This document shows positions 14,907 through 24,176 of a stretch of 43,600 nucleotides of DNA, piece by piece (the first letter of the stretch is position 1; each line of letters begins with the position of its first letter). This DNA is from Clostridia bacterium (GTDB taxonomy: Bacteria > Bacillota > Clostridia > Oscillospirales > Acutalibacteraceae). Location: positions 1-43,600 of the forward strand of contig JAFUQS010000064.1 in the NCBI GenBank assembly GCA_017472225.1, given 5' to 3'. The translations under genes were made by a program, and so were the position numbers. The notes below the pieces were generated by a model. The model was given only the letters and a program-made list of their open reading frames with translations. It had not been told where the DNA came from and did no database searches.

Positions 14907-15758
14907 TTAAACTCCTGAGTATGATGAGAATCCACCGTCAACAGGAAGCACTACACCGGTAATGAAGCCTGCTGCATCATTGTTGACAAGGAAAAGAAGT
15001 GCACCGTCAAGCTCCTTTGCTTCACCGAAGCGTCCCATAGGAGTTGCAGCAAGAATTTTACCTGTTCTTGCTGTGGGTGAGCCATCGGGATTCCAGAGAA
15101 GTGCAGCGTTCTGCTTTGTTGAGAAAAATCCGGGAGCAATTGCATTAACACGGATTCCTTCCTTTGAGAAGTGAACTGCAAGCCATTGTGTGAAATTTGA
15201 AACGGCAGCCTTTGCACCTGAATAGGCAGGAATTTTTGTTAAGGGAGTAAAAGCGTTCATTGATGAAACATTGATGATGTTACAGCCCTCTCTGCCGAGC
15301 ATCTGCTGAGCAAAAGCCTGTGTGGGAATAAGTGTACCCAGGAAGTTGAGGTTGAAAACAAAGCCTACTCCGTCTGCGTCAAGATTGAAGAAATTTTTGC
15401 AATCTTCATCAATATCGCCGGGGAAATAATATTCCTTATCAGTTGTGGCTCTGGGGTTGTTACCGCCTGCGCCGTTAATGAGAATATCGCATTTGCCAAG
15501 GTCTGCTTCAACTGCCGAAGCTACTGCAAGGCAGCTTTCCTTTTCAAGCACATTGCACTTATATGCCTTTGCAACACCGCCTTCAGCCGTAATTTCATCT
15601 GCATAGCTTTTTGCTGCCTCTTCATTGATATCAAGCAGAGCAACCTTAGCACCTGCTCTTGCAAGTGTTTTTGCAAAGCCTGAGCAAAGCACTCCGCCTG
15701 CACCTGTTACAACAGCAACCTTACCTGTAAGGTCTGTGCCGAGTACGTTTTTAATCAT
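14907..15758 (-). CDS. uxuB: SDR-type D-mannonate oxidoreductase (fructuronate reductase)
   Basis: A 283-residue short-chain dehydrogenase/reductase. The NAD(P) motif is TGAGGVLCSGFA (18-29), NGAGG lies near 94, and the catalytic triad is seen in INVSSMNAF and PAYSGAKAAV (Ser, Tyr, Lys). The Bacillus-type UxuB that reduces fructuronate to mannonate is an SDR of this kind, unlike the larger E. coli enzyme. Its place between uxuA and the aldolase/kinase pair makes that reaction the natural assignment. Substrate specificity is inferred from the operon. Confidence 0.86.
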   Translation of the reverse strand: MIKNVLGTDLTGKVAVVTGAGGVLCSGFAKTLARAGAKVALLDINEEAAKSYADEITAEGGVAKAYKCNVLEKESCLAVASAVEADLGKCDILINGAGGNNPRATTDKEYYFPGDIDEDCKNFFNLDADGVGFVFNLNFLGTLIPTQAFAQQMLGREGCNIINVSSMNAFTPLTKIPAYSGAKAAVSNFTQWLAVHFSKEGIRVNAIAPGFFSTKQNAALLWNPDGSPTARTGKILAATPMGRFGEAKELDGALLFLVNNDAAGFITGVVLPVDGGFSSYSGV

Positions 15759-15770
15759 TTCGCTTCCTCC

Positions 15771-16817
15771 TTATTTATTTGCTTTTTCACAAGCCTCAAA
15801 AAGGCCGTTGATATATGTTGCACCGAGAGCTCTGTCATAAAGTCCGTAGCCCGGTCTGCCTGTTTCGCCCCAGATCATTCTGCCGTGGTCGGGACGGACA
15901 TATCCGTCAAAGCCTGTTTCCACAAGAGCCTTCACCACTTCATACATATCGATGCTGCCGCAGGAAGAAAGGTGTCCGCTTTCTTCAAAAGAGCCGTCTT
16001 CCATTATAAGCACATTACGGATATGCATAAATGCGATTCTGTCCATTGCGCTGTATTTTCTTACCATTTTTACAACATCATTGCTCTTGGCACAACCGAG
16101 TGAGCCTGTGCAAAGGCAAAGTGAGTTGGCGGGTGAATCAACGATTTTGAGGAAACGGTCAATATTTTCTTCACAGGTGATAATTCTGGGAAGGCCGAAA
16201 ATGGGATACGGGGGGTCGTCGGGGTGAATTGCCATTCTTACGTCACATTCCTCAGCAACGGGGATAACCTTTTTAAGGAAATATTCAAGATTTTCCCAAA
16301 GACCGTCTTCACCGATAACTGCGTACTTTTTGAAAAGCTCCTTGATTTCGTCCTTTGTGTAGCTTGCATCCCAGCCGGGAAGATCGATATCATCCACAAG
16401 GGGATCAAGGCCTTTCATCTGATCCCAATACATAACAAGGCTTGTTGAGCCGTCGGGCGCTTGTTTGTCAAGCTGTGTTCTTGTCCAGTCGAAAACGGGC
16501 ATAAAATTATAGGTTACACACTTGACTCCGTATTTTGCACAGCGTCTGATATTTTCGCAATAAACATCAATAAGCTCATCTCTGTTATCCGAGCCGAGCT
16601 TAATATCCTCTGACACGGGGATTGATTCAACAACATCAAAAACGAGTCCGTGCTTTTCGCACTCCTCCTTCATTTTCTGAAGGCTCTCTTCCGGCCACAC
16701 CTGACCGGGCTTTACATCGTAAACTGCTGATACGATTGAGCGCATATTAGGAATCTGACTGATGTTTCTCAAGGTAACGGGGTCATCATAGCCGTACCAT
16801 CTGAATGACATTTTCAT
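15771..16817 (-). CDS. uxuA: Mannonate dehydratase
   Basis: The 348-residue protein begins MKMSFRWYGYDDPVTLRNIS, the conserved UxuA N-terminus. It contains HPDDPPYPIFGLPRI near 215, LCLCTGSLG near 250 and MHIRNV, with RPDHGRMIWGE near 312. These hold the metal-binding Cys/His/Asp residues of the TIM-barrel enzyme. It dehydrates D-mannonate to 2-keto-3-deoxygluconate. It overlaps uxaC by four bases (ATGA), so the two are co-translated. Confidence 0.95.
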   Translation of the reverse strand: MKMSFRWYGYDDPVTLRNISQIPNMRSIVSAVYDVKPGQVWPEESLQKMKEECEKHGLVFDVVESIPVSEDIKLGSDNRDELIDVYCENIRRCAKYGVKCVTYNFMPVFDWTRTQLDKQAPDGSTSLVMYWDQMKGLDPLVDDIDLPGWDASYTKDEIKELFKKYAVIGEDGLWENLEYFLKKVIPVAEECDVRMAIHPDDPPYPIFGLPRIITCEENIDRFLKIVDSPANSLCLCTGSLGCAKSNDVVKMVRKYSAMDRIAFMHIRNVLIMEDGSFEESGHLSSCGSIDMYEVVKALVETGFDGYVRPDHGRMIWGETGRPGYGLYDRALGATYINGLFEACEKANK

Positions 16818-18226
16818 ATAATTTCCTCCAAACCGAAAAATCTTTTTGCATTGCCGTAGGAGATATCCTCTACGATTTTTCCTAAAGCTTTTATATCATC
16901 GGGATATTCTCCCTTTTCCACCCATTCGCCGAACATACCGCAGAGAATACGGCGGAAATATTCGTGTCTTGTATAGCTCAGGAAACTTCTTGAGTCGGTG
17001 AGCATACCGACAAAATTACCGAGAAGTCCGAGAGAAGCAAGGCTTGTCATCTGCTCACGCATACCGTTCTTTGTATCATTGAACCACCATGCTGAGCCAT
17101 GCTGTACTGTTCCGGGATATCCCTCACGCTGGAATGCACCCATAAGTGTATCAATAAAGCTGTTATCACCGCTGTCAAGGCTGTAAAGAATGATACGGGG
17201 CATTTTTGAAGAGAGATACATTGAGTCCATAAGCTTCTGAAGAGCTGCAGAACCGTTGTAGGGACCTATGCAGTCAAAGCCTGTGTCGGGACCTAATTTT
17301 CTGAACATTGCCGTGTTGGGATTTCTCATGCAGTTATAGTGAATCTGCATTACCCAACCAAGCTCACTGTACTTTTCAGCGCAGAAAAGTATCATCTCGG
17401 TCTGCACTGCAAAAAGCTCCTTTTCGCTGACCTTTTCGCCGCCGATAGCTTTCACGAGAGCCTTATCCATTTCTTCCTCGCTCATTTTTTCAAAAACAGG
17501 GAAGTTGATACCGTGGTCGCTCGCCTTACAGCCACAGCTGTTGAAGTGATCCATTCTGTTTTTGAGAGCTTTTTTCAGGTCTGCCACAGAATTGATTTCA
17601 ACGCCCGAAGCCTCTGAAAGAGCCTTGATATAATCGGCATAGCCGTCCATATTGAGGTTAAGCGCCTTATCCGGTCTGAAGGAGGGAGCAACAACTGCCT
17701 TGAGCTTTCCTTCTTCTCTTATCTTCTGATGGTATTCAAGAGAATCAATGGGGTCATCGGTTGTTCCGATAAAAGCAACATTACTTTTTTCGATAATGCC
17801 ACGGACACTCATGCTCTCGTCCTTCAGCTTTTCTCTTGTAAGCTCCCACACCTGTTCGGCGGTCTCTGAGCTCAGAACGCCCTCATAGCCGAAATATCTT
17901 TTCAGTTCAAAATGGCACCAATGATACATCGGGTTGCCGATTGCCTTTGGAAGAAGCTCAGCAAATTTCAGGAACTTATCCTTTGCATCCTTGTCGCCTG
18001 TGATGTAATCCTCACTCACACCGTTAGAGCGCATAAGCCTCCATTTGTAATGGTCTCCCGAAAGCCAAAGCTCTGTGATGTTTTCAAACCTTTTGTCTTC
18101 GTAAATTTCCTTGGGGCTGACGTGACAATGATAGTCAATTATCGGCAGCTTTTCGCTGAAATCGTGATAAAGCTTTTTTGCCGTGTCATTATAAAGAAGG
18201 AAATCTTCTGTCATAAATGATCTCAT
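16814..18226 (-). CDS. uxaC: Glucuronate isomerase
   Basis: The 470-residue protein is a UxaC-family amidohydrolase-fold isomerase. It has PIIDYHCHVSPKEIYED near residue 30, MQIHYNCMRN near 290, LYSLDSGDNSF and the VGMLTDSRSFLSYTRHEYFRR segment near the C-terminus. It converts D-glucuronate to D-fructuronate (and galacturonate to tagaturonate). As only mannonate-branch enzymes follow, glucuronate is the likely substrate. It is the first gene of the operon and is divergent from araC; no hexuronate transporter or glycosidase is in the operon. Confidence 0.95.
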   Translation of the reverse strand: MRSFMTEDFLLYNDTAKKLYHDFSEKLPIIDYHCHVSPKEIYEDKRFENITELWLSGDHYKWRLMRSNGVSEDYITGDKDAKDKFLKFAELLPKAIGNPMYHWCHFELKRYFGYEGVLSSETAEQVWELTREKLKDESMSVRGIIEKSNVAFIGTTDDPIDSLEYHQKIREEGKLKAVVAPSFRPDKALNLNMDGYADYIKALSEASGVEINSVADLKKALKNRMDHFNSCGCKASDHGINFPVFEKMSEEEMDKALVKAIGGEKVSEKELFAVQTEMILFCAEKYSELGWVMQIHYNCMRNPNTAMFRKLGPDTGFDCIGPYNGSAALQKLMDSMYLSSKMPRIILYSLDSGDNSFIDTLMGAFQREGYPGTVQHGSAWWFNDTKNGMREQMTSLASLGLLGNFVGMLTDSRSFLSYTRHEYFRRILCGMFGEWVEKGEYPDDIKALGKIVEDISYGNAKRFFGLEEII

Positions 18227-18275
18227 TCACATTCTCCTTTTCCGGATAACTGCCGCAAAAAACACGCTGTTATCC

Positions 18276-18368
18276 ATATTGTTACATTGTTATTCTATCA
18301 CATTGTTTTAACAATAAAAATAGTGAAAATTGCTTGACTGATTGTTAATCTTGCTGTATGATTGTTTC
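18276..18368. promoter_or_regulatory. Divergent control region with repeated ATTGTT motifs
   Basis: The uxaC-araC gap contains five copies of ATTGTT between 18,279 and 18,367. One forms a palindrome with a two-base centre (ATTGTT-TT-AACAAT, 18,302-18,315). AraC-family regulators usually bind direct repeats near the promoter, so these are candidate operators for the adjacent regulator on both genes. Binding is inferred. Confidence 0.5.
18334..18362 (+). promoter_or_regulatory. Promoter of the araC-type regulator
   Basis: TTGACT (18,334-18,339), 17-base spacer, TATGAT (18,357-18,362) on the plus strand, about 30 bases ahead of the chosen start codon. It lies within the ATTGTT repeat region, so self-regulation is possible. 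Confidence 0.75.
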
Positions 18369-18391
18369 AGAGCTATAAAAGGGGTGTTTTT

Positions 18392-19288
18392 ATGCAGATT
18401 TTCGACCCGAGACAGAGTATGTCCAGCAATAAATTTGAGATTTTTCATTACCGTGATGCAAAATTTGAAGGTGTACCCGTTCATCAGCACGACTTTTACG
18501 AGGTGTACTTTTTCATCGGAGGCAATGTTGAATACAGCGTTGAGGGTCACTCCTACCATCTGAGAAAAGGGGATATTCTTCTCATCAATCCCCTTGAGCT
18601 TCATCAGCCGAGAATCGGCCCCGACCAGAGCGACTACGAAAGAATCGTTCTGTGGATTAACAAGAACTATCTTTCCCGCCTTTGCTCAAACGATGTGAGC
18701 CTTTCACGGTGCTTTGACAACACAAATCCCGACCACTCAAATCTTCTGCGCCTTTCACTTTCGCAGCAGAACTATATTTCATCAAAGCTGACAGAGCTGT
18801 TGGAAGAAAGCAAAAGCAAGGAATACGGCAGCGAGCTTGCCACACAGGCACTTCTGACACGCTTTCTTGTTGAACTGAACCGCCTCACAATGGCAAAGGA
18901 CAAAAACCCTGTCACGGAAAGCGAGCCCTCCCCTCTTATATCTTCGGTTATTGACTTTATAAACATTCACTACTGTGAAAAATTATCCCTTTCAAGAATT
19001 GCGGAGGAGTTTTTTGTCAGCAAATATTATCTTTCCCACGCCTTCAATTCCACCGTAGGCACAAGTATTCACAGATATATCACTCTTAAAAGGCTCATTC
19101 ATGCAAAGCAGATGCTGAGCAGCGGCATCCGCCCCACAACCGCCGCCGCAAACTGCGGTTTTAACGATTATGCAGGCTTTTACAGAGCGTTCACGGCAGA
19201 ATACGGCATTACACCGGCGGAGTTTATTAAATCAGGAATCCGGAATCAGGAATTCGAGATTGCGGGAACATCAATTGCAAAACAATAA
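18392..19288 (+). CDS. AraC-family transcriptional regulator of glucuronate use
   Basis: A 298-residue regulator. The N-terminal half is a cupin-type sensor (PVHQHDFYEVYFFIGGNVEY, then LRKGDILLINPLELHQP). The C-terminal ~100 residues hold two AraC helix-turn-helix motifs (LSLSRIAEEFFVSKYYLSHAF and TTAAANCGFNDYAGFYRAF). The start at 18,392 is supported by AAAGGGGTG; a longer TTG frame has none. Divergence from uxaC and the repeat-rich gap point to control of the uxaC operon by a hexuronate or a derivative. Activator versus repressor cannot be judged from sequence. Confidence 0.9.
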   Translation: MQIFDPRQSMSSNKFEIFHYRDAKFEGVPVHQHDFYEVYFFIGGNVEYSVEGHSYHLRKGDILLINPLELHQPRIGPDQSDYERIVLWINKNYLSRLCSNDVSLSRCFDNTNPDHSNLLRLSLSQQNYISSKLTELLEESKSKEYGSELATQALLTRFLVELNRLTMAKDKNPVTESEPSPLISSVIDFINIHYCEKLSLSRIAEEFFVSKYYLSHAFNSTVGTSIHRYITLKRLIHAKQMLSSGIRPTTAAANCGFNDYAGFYRAFTAEYGITPAEFIKSGIRNQEFEIAGTSIAKQ

Positions 19289-19312
19289 ATTCATCCCACC
19301 AACTTATAATAA

Positions 19313-19355
19313 GGAGCTGTAAAAACCGGGTTTTTTACAGCTCCTCTTTATTTTG
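19313..19355 (+). terminator. Terminator after araC
   Basis: GGAGCTGTAAAAAACC-type stem (19,313-19,344) with a short CCGG-containing loop followed by TCTTTATTTT. It sits between convergent genes and may also work in reverse for the gene ending at 19,426. The pheST terminator has almost the same stem. Confidence 0.85.
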
Positions 19356-19425
19356 TTTATGTGGCCTGTGCTTTTCACAGCATATCCTCATAATCCTCGG
19401 TGCGACCTTAAATTTTCTGTCACTG

Positions 19426-21606
19426 TCAGATTTTCACGTGCATCCAGGAATATCCTGCCGCAATGGCACCCTTATAGTTCGGATTTTTTATTGAATCGTA
19501 ATCAAGACCGAAGTAGGTGTAATTTGAATGATGTCTGCTCCATTCAGGGTCATATATCTTGCCGTCAATTTCAGCCCAGCCATGTCCACCGCTATTGCAA
19601 CAATAAACCTCTTTATAGCCGATTGCTTTTGCCATGTAGGCAAAAGCGGCAGCATAGCTGAAGCAGTTACCTGCGCCGTCAACAAACATATCGTTTGCAT
19701 AAATAATCGGCCAATCATCGCCCGTATAGTGAGGAATTCTGGGATTCCGTTCATCGTAGGCCTTTTTTGCATAATCGAAGCAAGCTCTGAGCTTTTGCTT
19801 TTTTGTCATCGTTGTGTCGGTGGCCTTGGCGACCTCTTTTGCGGCTCTGAATAATACCATATCCGATTTGGAAGAAGCCTTTGTTGCCTTACCGTTACTT
19901 ACAATCCAATTGTTGCCGTTGTACCTGATGCCGTTTACATAATTAAAATCAATAACTCCGTTCTTATCGGCATAATACCAGCCGTCGGCTTTTGAGCCCA
20001 CGATACCGTTTTTCTGCAAATTGCCCTTGGAATCATAATAATACTTTTTGCCGTTTACCGTCTGCAGACCGTTGCGGAAAAGTCCCTTATTGAAATAGTA
20101 TGTGTTCTTTCCGACCGTAACAGCTCCGTTGGCAGGCTTACCGTTAACATAATACCTTGTATTTTCTATATAGTAGCTGATATAGCTTCCGTTTTCGGAA
20201 AGACAACGCAGAGTGTAGCTGTACACCTTGTCGGGTTCGGCTGTGGTGTCGGTATATGAAGTGCCCGAAGTGATGTCTGCAAGCTTTGTCCATGAGCCTT
20301 CCAGGGTTTTTCTGAGTACACTGTAGCCTTCTGCACCTTCAACGGCAGACCATTTTATAAGCACTCCCCCGTTCACGGCAGATACACCTGAAATTTCGGG
20401 AGGAGCTATGAACAGATTTGACTTTTTAGTTGCAGCTCCGCTTATAAGCTTACCCTTACTGTCAAGACATCTTACAGTGTAGGTATATGTTTTTCCGTCT
20501 TTAAGATTCTTGTGCGTATAGCTTGTTGATGTTACCTCGGCAAGCTTTTTCCATTTTTTGCTGCTGTCAAGATAGCTTATTCTGTATTTTGCTGCACCGC
20601 TACACTTTGTCCATGTGATTTTTGTGCCCGTTGCTGTGTTGCTGAATTTTTTAATAGCCGGAGACTTTACATATTTAATGCTTTTGCCCGAATTGTTGCT
20701 GCTTACTAAATTTCCTTCGGAATCAAGACATCTTACGGTATATGTATATTTTTTGCCTGACACTGCATTTTTATCAATATAGGATGTGCTTTTTGTGTTT
20801 CCGATTGATGTCCATTTGGAGTCACCTGTTTTTCTGTAAACACGGTAAGCAGCAGCTCCGTTGAGCTTTCCCCATTTGATTTTAACTCCGCCGTTGACAT
20901 TTGAAACAGATGAAATCACGGGAGTTGTGATGAATACATTGCTTTCACCGTTTTTATCATAAGCACCCACAGGCTTGCCCTTATCGTCAAGGCATCTTAC
21001 GGTGTATGTATAGGTTTTGCCTGTTTTCAGGTTTTTGTGGGTATAGCTTACAGAGCTCACATCAGCAAGCTTTTTCCATTTGTTGTTGACAAGAACAAGT
21101 ATTCTGTATTTTGCTGCACCGTTACACTTTGTCCATGTGATTTTTGTACCCGTTGCTGTGTTGCTGAATTTTTTAATAACCGGAGATTTTACATATTTAA
21201 TGCTCTTTCCCGAATTGAATTCACTTACAGGATTTCCCTTTGAATCAAGGCATCTTACGGTATAGGTATGCTTTTTTCCGGATGCCGCATTTTTATCAAC
21301 ATAAGATGTACCCTGAGACGTTCCGATTTCCTTCCATGCAGAGCTTCCTGTTTTTCTGTAAACACGGTAAGCAGCCGCTCCGCTTACGTTGTTCCATTTC
21401 ACACGAACTCCGTCAACAGTACCTTTCACGGAGCTGATTACAGGTGCTTTCAGAGCTGTGGTTTCTCCGACAGACTCACTGTCTGCTTTTTGAGTGCTCT
21501 GTTCAGGAACAGACACCTCTGCTTGTGTTGCGTATGCACCAAAAAATGCTGACGAAAAAACCAATGTAACAGTCAACACAAGAACATATTTAAAAAACTT
21601 CATCAT
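19426..21606 (-). CDS. Secreted FnIII-repeat, cell-wall-binding, transglutaminase-like protein
   Basis: The 726-residue protein has a signal peptide (hydrophobic residues ~7-27, cleavage probably after AYA), a Ser/Thr-rich linker, and five fibronectin-III-like modules (about 55-480). Next come glucan/choline-binding-type repeats (NTYYFNKGLFRNGLQTVNG, KKYYYDSKGNLQKNG) at about 490-590. A C-terminal transglutaminase-like domain has its cysteine in GAGNCFSYAA, histidine in GGHGWAEI and aspartate in IYDPEW, the expected Cys-His-Asp triad. It is probably attached to the cell wall by the repeats. It could be a peptidase, a crosslinker or a binding domain; the substrate is unknown. Modules 1-2 and 3-4 are a recent 174-codon duplication. 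It has its own promoter. Confidence 0.9.
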   Translation of the reverse strand: MMKFFKYVLVLTVTLVFSSAFFGAYATQAEVSVPEQSTQKADSESVGETTALKAPVISSVKGTVDGVRVKWNNVSGAAAYRVYRKTGSSAWKEIGTSQGTSYVDKNAASGKKHTYTVRCLDSKGNPVSEFNSGKSIKYVKSPVIKKFSNTATGTKITWTKCNGAAKYRILVLVNNKWKKLADVSSVSYTHKNLKTGKTYTYTVRCLDDKGKPVGAYDKNGESNVFITTPVISSVSNVNGGVKIKWGKLNGAAAYRVYRKTGDSKWTSIGNTKSTSYIDKNAVSGKKYTYTVRCLDSEGNLVSSNNSGKSIKYVKSPAIKKFSNTATGTKITWTKCSGAAKYRISYLDSSKKWKKLAEVTSTSYTHKNLKDGKTYTYTVRCLDSKGKLISGAATKKSNLFIAPPEISGVSAVNGGVLIKWSAVEGAEGYSVLRKTLEGSWTKLADITSGTSYTDTTAEPDKVYSYTLRCLSENGSYISYYIENTRYYVNGKPANGAVTVGKNTYYFNKGLFRNGLQTVNGKKYYYDSKGNLQKNGIVGSKADGWYYADKNGVIDFNYVNGIRYNGNNWIVSNGKATKASSKSDMVLFRAAKEVAKATDTTMTKKQKLRACFDYAKKAYDERNPRIPHYTGDDWPIIYANDMFVDGAGNCFSYAAAFAYMAKAIGYKEVYCCNSGGHGWAEIDGKIYDPEWSRHHSNYTYFGLDYDSIKNPNYKGAIAAGYSWMHVKI
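20390..21440 (-). repeat. Tandem 522-bp duplication inside the FnIII region
   Basis: Blocks such as the one beginning GCTGCACCGTTACACTTTGT at 21,113 recur almost unchanged at 20,591, an offset of 522 bp (174 codons), covering two FnIII modules. The near-identity over about 90 bases at DNA level indicates a recent duplication or gene conversion. Confidence 0.8.
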
Positions 21607-21684
21607 AATAAAATCCTCCGCTTACAAACACAGGAATTTCAGCCGATGAATATCAGCCTTTCTCACCCTGATTTTTTTCAATTC

Positions 21685-21713
21685 ATTCTATCAATTTTTC
21701 ACTGCTTTGTCAA
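21685..21713 (-). promoter_or_regulatory. Promoter of the transglutaminase-like protein gene
   Basis: TTGACA (21,708-21,713), 17-base spacer, TAGAAT (21,685-21,690) on the minus strand, with about 75 nt of leader before the GGAGG ribosome binding site. Confidence 0.75.
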
Positions 21714-21758
21714 CATGGATACCATTGGCATGAATAACCCGTAGTGCCACTTAAAATG

Positions 21759-21790
21759 AGCTGCAAAAAACTTGCGTTTTTTACAGCTCA
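21759..21790 (-). terminator. Terminator of pheST
   Basis: GAGCTGcaAAAAAC and GTTTTTTacAGCTC form a stem around TTGC, directly beyond the pheT stop. On the minus strand it is followed by ATTTTAAG, so the T-tract is short and part of the U-run lies inside the stem. Confidence 0.75.
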
Positions 21791-21797
21791 TTCCTGT

Positions 21798-24158
21798 TTA
21801 TTTCTTAAGCTCAATGCCCTTTGAAGCGAGAGAATCAATAATGCCGTTTACAACATTCATAACCTCTTCCCTTGTAAGGGTCTTTTCCGGGTGGGCAAAG
21901 TAAATTCTGACGGTGATTGACTTGCCGTTTTCGTCACGGTAAAGGTCAACAACCTCTGTACCCTTGATAAGTGAACAGTTTGCATTCTTCACAGCTTCGC
22001 CGATGGGAGCAAACTTCTCCGATACAAAGGAAAGGTCAATTTCGATACCGGGGAACTTGGAGGGTTCTTCATAGATAATTGCTTCTTCCTTTGCATTTGC
22101 AAAATCCGTAACATCAATTTCAGCAAAAACAATATTAGCCTTTTTGTCAACCTTCTTTGAAACTACGGGATGAACAATACCGATTTCACCGATATTTTTG
22201 CCGTCAAGCATGATGGCATTAAGGTTCTTCGGATGCTCATAGCAATGTGCAGGTTCAACAGCTTCATAAGAAAGTGCACAGTGCTTGATGTCACCTGTTA
22301 TGGTTGCAAGAATGTCACGAAGCTCAAAATAAAGAGCTTCCATTGTCTTTGTCTTTGAGAAAAGAGTGATTGCGAGCTTCTTTCTTTCATTGCAAAGTCC
22401 GTCTTCTCTGAGACCTTCGACAACTCTGCCAACCTCAAAAATACCGAAGTCGGGTGCATATGTGTTATTAAGCTTCACCTGGCAAAGCTGTGTGGGAATA
22501 ATTGATTTTCTGATAACCTCAATGTTGGGGTTGGTAGCGTTAACCAGCTTCACATTATCTTCAATATCAATGCCCAATGCCTTGCACTCATCGTAGTACA
22601 TCCATACATAGGAATGTGCCTCATGAAGTGAGAAACGCTTAACAAGGATATCCTTAATCTTATCTTCAACCGTCTTTTCCACATCGGGACGAACAGGATA
22701 AACGGGAGTTTCCGTTGTGTGGACATCGAAGTTGTCATAGCCGTAAATTCTTGTGATTTCTTCAATGATATCAGCCTTGATTGTAACATCCTTTGTGGCT
22801 CTCCATGAAGGTACATCCACTGTGAATTCATCATTTTCAAGCTTAACACCGAAGCCGAGTGATTCAAGAGTTTTAACAATTGTTCCGTTGTCAATTTCAA
22901 TGCCGGTGTAACGGTCAACAAATGCCTTGTCAAAGCTGAGTGTTACTTTATCGTACTTGAAAGCCTCCTCATCGGTGAGTGAGGAAACGACCTCAACGCC
23001 TGAGTCAATATCTGTAAGAAGCTTGACGAAACGAGCAATTGCCGGAACCGTCATTTCCGGGTCAAGGCACTTTTCATAACGCATTGAAGCATCTGTTCTG
23101 TGTGAAAGGCGCACTGTTGATTTTCTGATTGATACCGCATTGAAGGTGGCACTCTCAAGGGTAAGTCTTGTTGTGTCGGAGACAATTTCACTGTCAAGAC
23201 CGCCCATAATACCTGCAATTGCAACAGGTGTATCACCGTTGCAGATCATAAGTGTGTTTTCGTCGATATTTCTTTCAATGCCGTCAAGAGTGGTGAAAGT
23301 GAACGGTGTATCAAAACGCTTGATACGGAGCTTTTCAACCTTTCTTGAGTCAAAAGCGTGCATAGGCTGACCCATTTCAAGCATAAGGTAGTTTGTAAGG
23401 TCAGCAAGAAGATTGATGCCTCTCATTCCGCAATAGAAAAGTCTGATTCTCATATTGACGGGGCTGACATTCTTTGTGATGTTTTCAACCTGAAGGCAGG
23501 AATATCTCTGACAAAGAGGGTCTTCAATCTTCATATCTATTTTGGGAAGGCTGTCGTATTTCTTAAGGTCAACAACATCAAGTGGCTTCAAGGGTCTGCC
23601 GGCGAGAGCTGCGAACTCTCTTGCAATACCGTAGTGACCCCAGAGGTCGGGACGGTTTGTAAGAGATTTGTTATCAACCTCAAAAATGATATCGTCAATA
23701 TCGTAAACTTCCTTGATATCTGTACCGTTTGCAACATCCTCGGTGATATCCATAATGCCGGAATTGTCATCGCTGATACCGATTTCTTTTTCTGAGCAGC
23801 ACATACCGCAGGAGGTATAGCCTGCCAATTTTCTCGGTGTGATTTCGATTTCGCCGATTTTTGCACCAACCTTTGCGAAGGCGGTTTTCATTCCTACTTT
23901 TACATTGGGAGCGCCGCAGACAACGTCTGTGAGCTCAGCGTCACCTGCATCAACCTTGAGAAGGTGGAGCTTCTTTGATTCGGGGTGGTCTGCAACTTCC
24001 TTGATTTCAGCCACTACAATGCCTGAAATGTCACTGCCCTTGAAGAAAATTTCGTTTTCAACCTCAGCCGTTGAAAGTGAAAAACGGTGGATAAGGTCAA
24101 GCTTATCGAGTCCTTCAAAATCAACAAAATCTGAAAGCCAATTCATTGATAAAAACAT
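21798..24158 (-). CDS. pheT: Phenylalanyl-tRNA synthetase beta subunit
   Basis: The 786-residue protein is of normal length for bacterial PheT. It starts MFLSMNWLSDFVDFEG and has the N-terminal EMAP/Trbp111-like tRNA-binding domain (about 40-150: GIVVAEIKEVADHPESKKLH), the central B3/B4 editing domain, the B5 domain, and a C-terminal anticodon-binding FDX-ACB domain ending near GIELKK. It forms an alpha2-beta2 enzyme with PheS and edits mischarged Tyr-tRNAPhe. It follows pheS by 18 bp and shares its T-box control. Confidence 0.97.
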   Translation of the reverse strand: MFLSMNWLSDFVDFEGLDKLDLIHRFSLSTAEVENEIFFKGSDISGIVVAEIKEVADHPESKKLHLLKVDAGDAELTDVVCGAPNVKVGMKTAFAKVGAKIGEIEITPRKLAGYTSCGMCCSEKEIGISDDNSGIMDITEDVANGTDIKEVYDIDDIIFEVDNKSLTNRPDLWGHYGIAREFAALAGRPLKPLDVVDLKKYDSLPKIDMKIEDPLCQRYSCLQVENITKNVSPVNMRIRLFYCGMRGINLLADLTNYLMLEMGQPMHAFDSRKVEKLRIKRFDTPFTFTTLDGIERNIDENTLMICNGDTPVAIAGIMGGLDSEIVSDTTRLTLESATFNAVSIRKSTVRLSHRTDASMRYEKCLDPEMTVPAIARFVKLLTDIDSGVEVVSSLTDEEAFKYDKVTLSFDKAFVDRYTGIEIDNGTIVKTLESLGFGVKLENDEFTVDVPSWRATKDVTIKADIIEEITRIYGYDNFDVHTTETPVYPVRPDVEKTVEDKIKDILVKRFSLHEAHSYVWMYYDECKALGIDIEDNVKLVNATNPNIEVIRKSIIPTQLCQVKLNNTYAPDFGIFEVGRVVEGLREDGLCNERKKLAITLFSKTKTMEALYFELRDILATITGDIKHCALSYEAVEPAHCYEHPKNLNAIMLDGKNIGEIGIVHPVVSKKVDKKANIVFAEIDVTDFANAKEEAIIYEEPSKFPGIEIDLSFVSEKFAPIGEAVKNANCSLIKGTEVVDLYRDENGKSITVRIYFAHPEKTLTREEVMNVVNGIIDSLASKGIELKK

Positions 24159-24176
24159 AACTGTGCTCCTCCTTTC

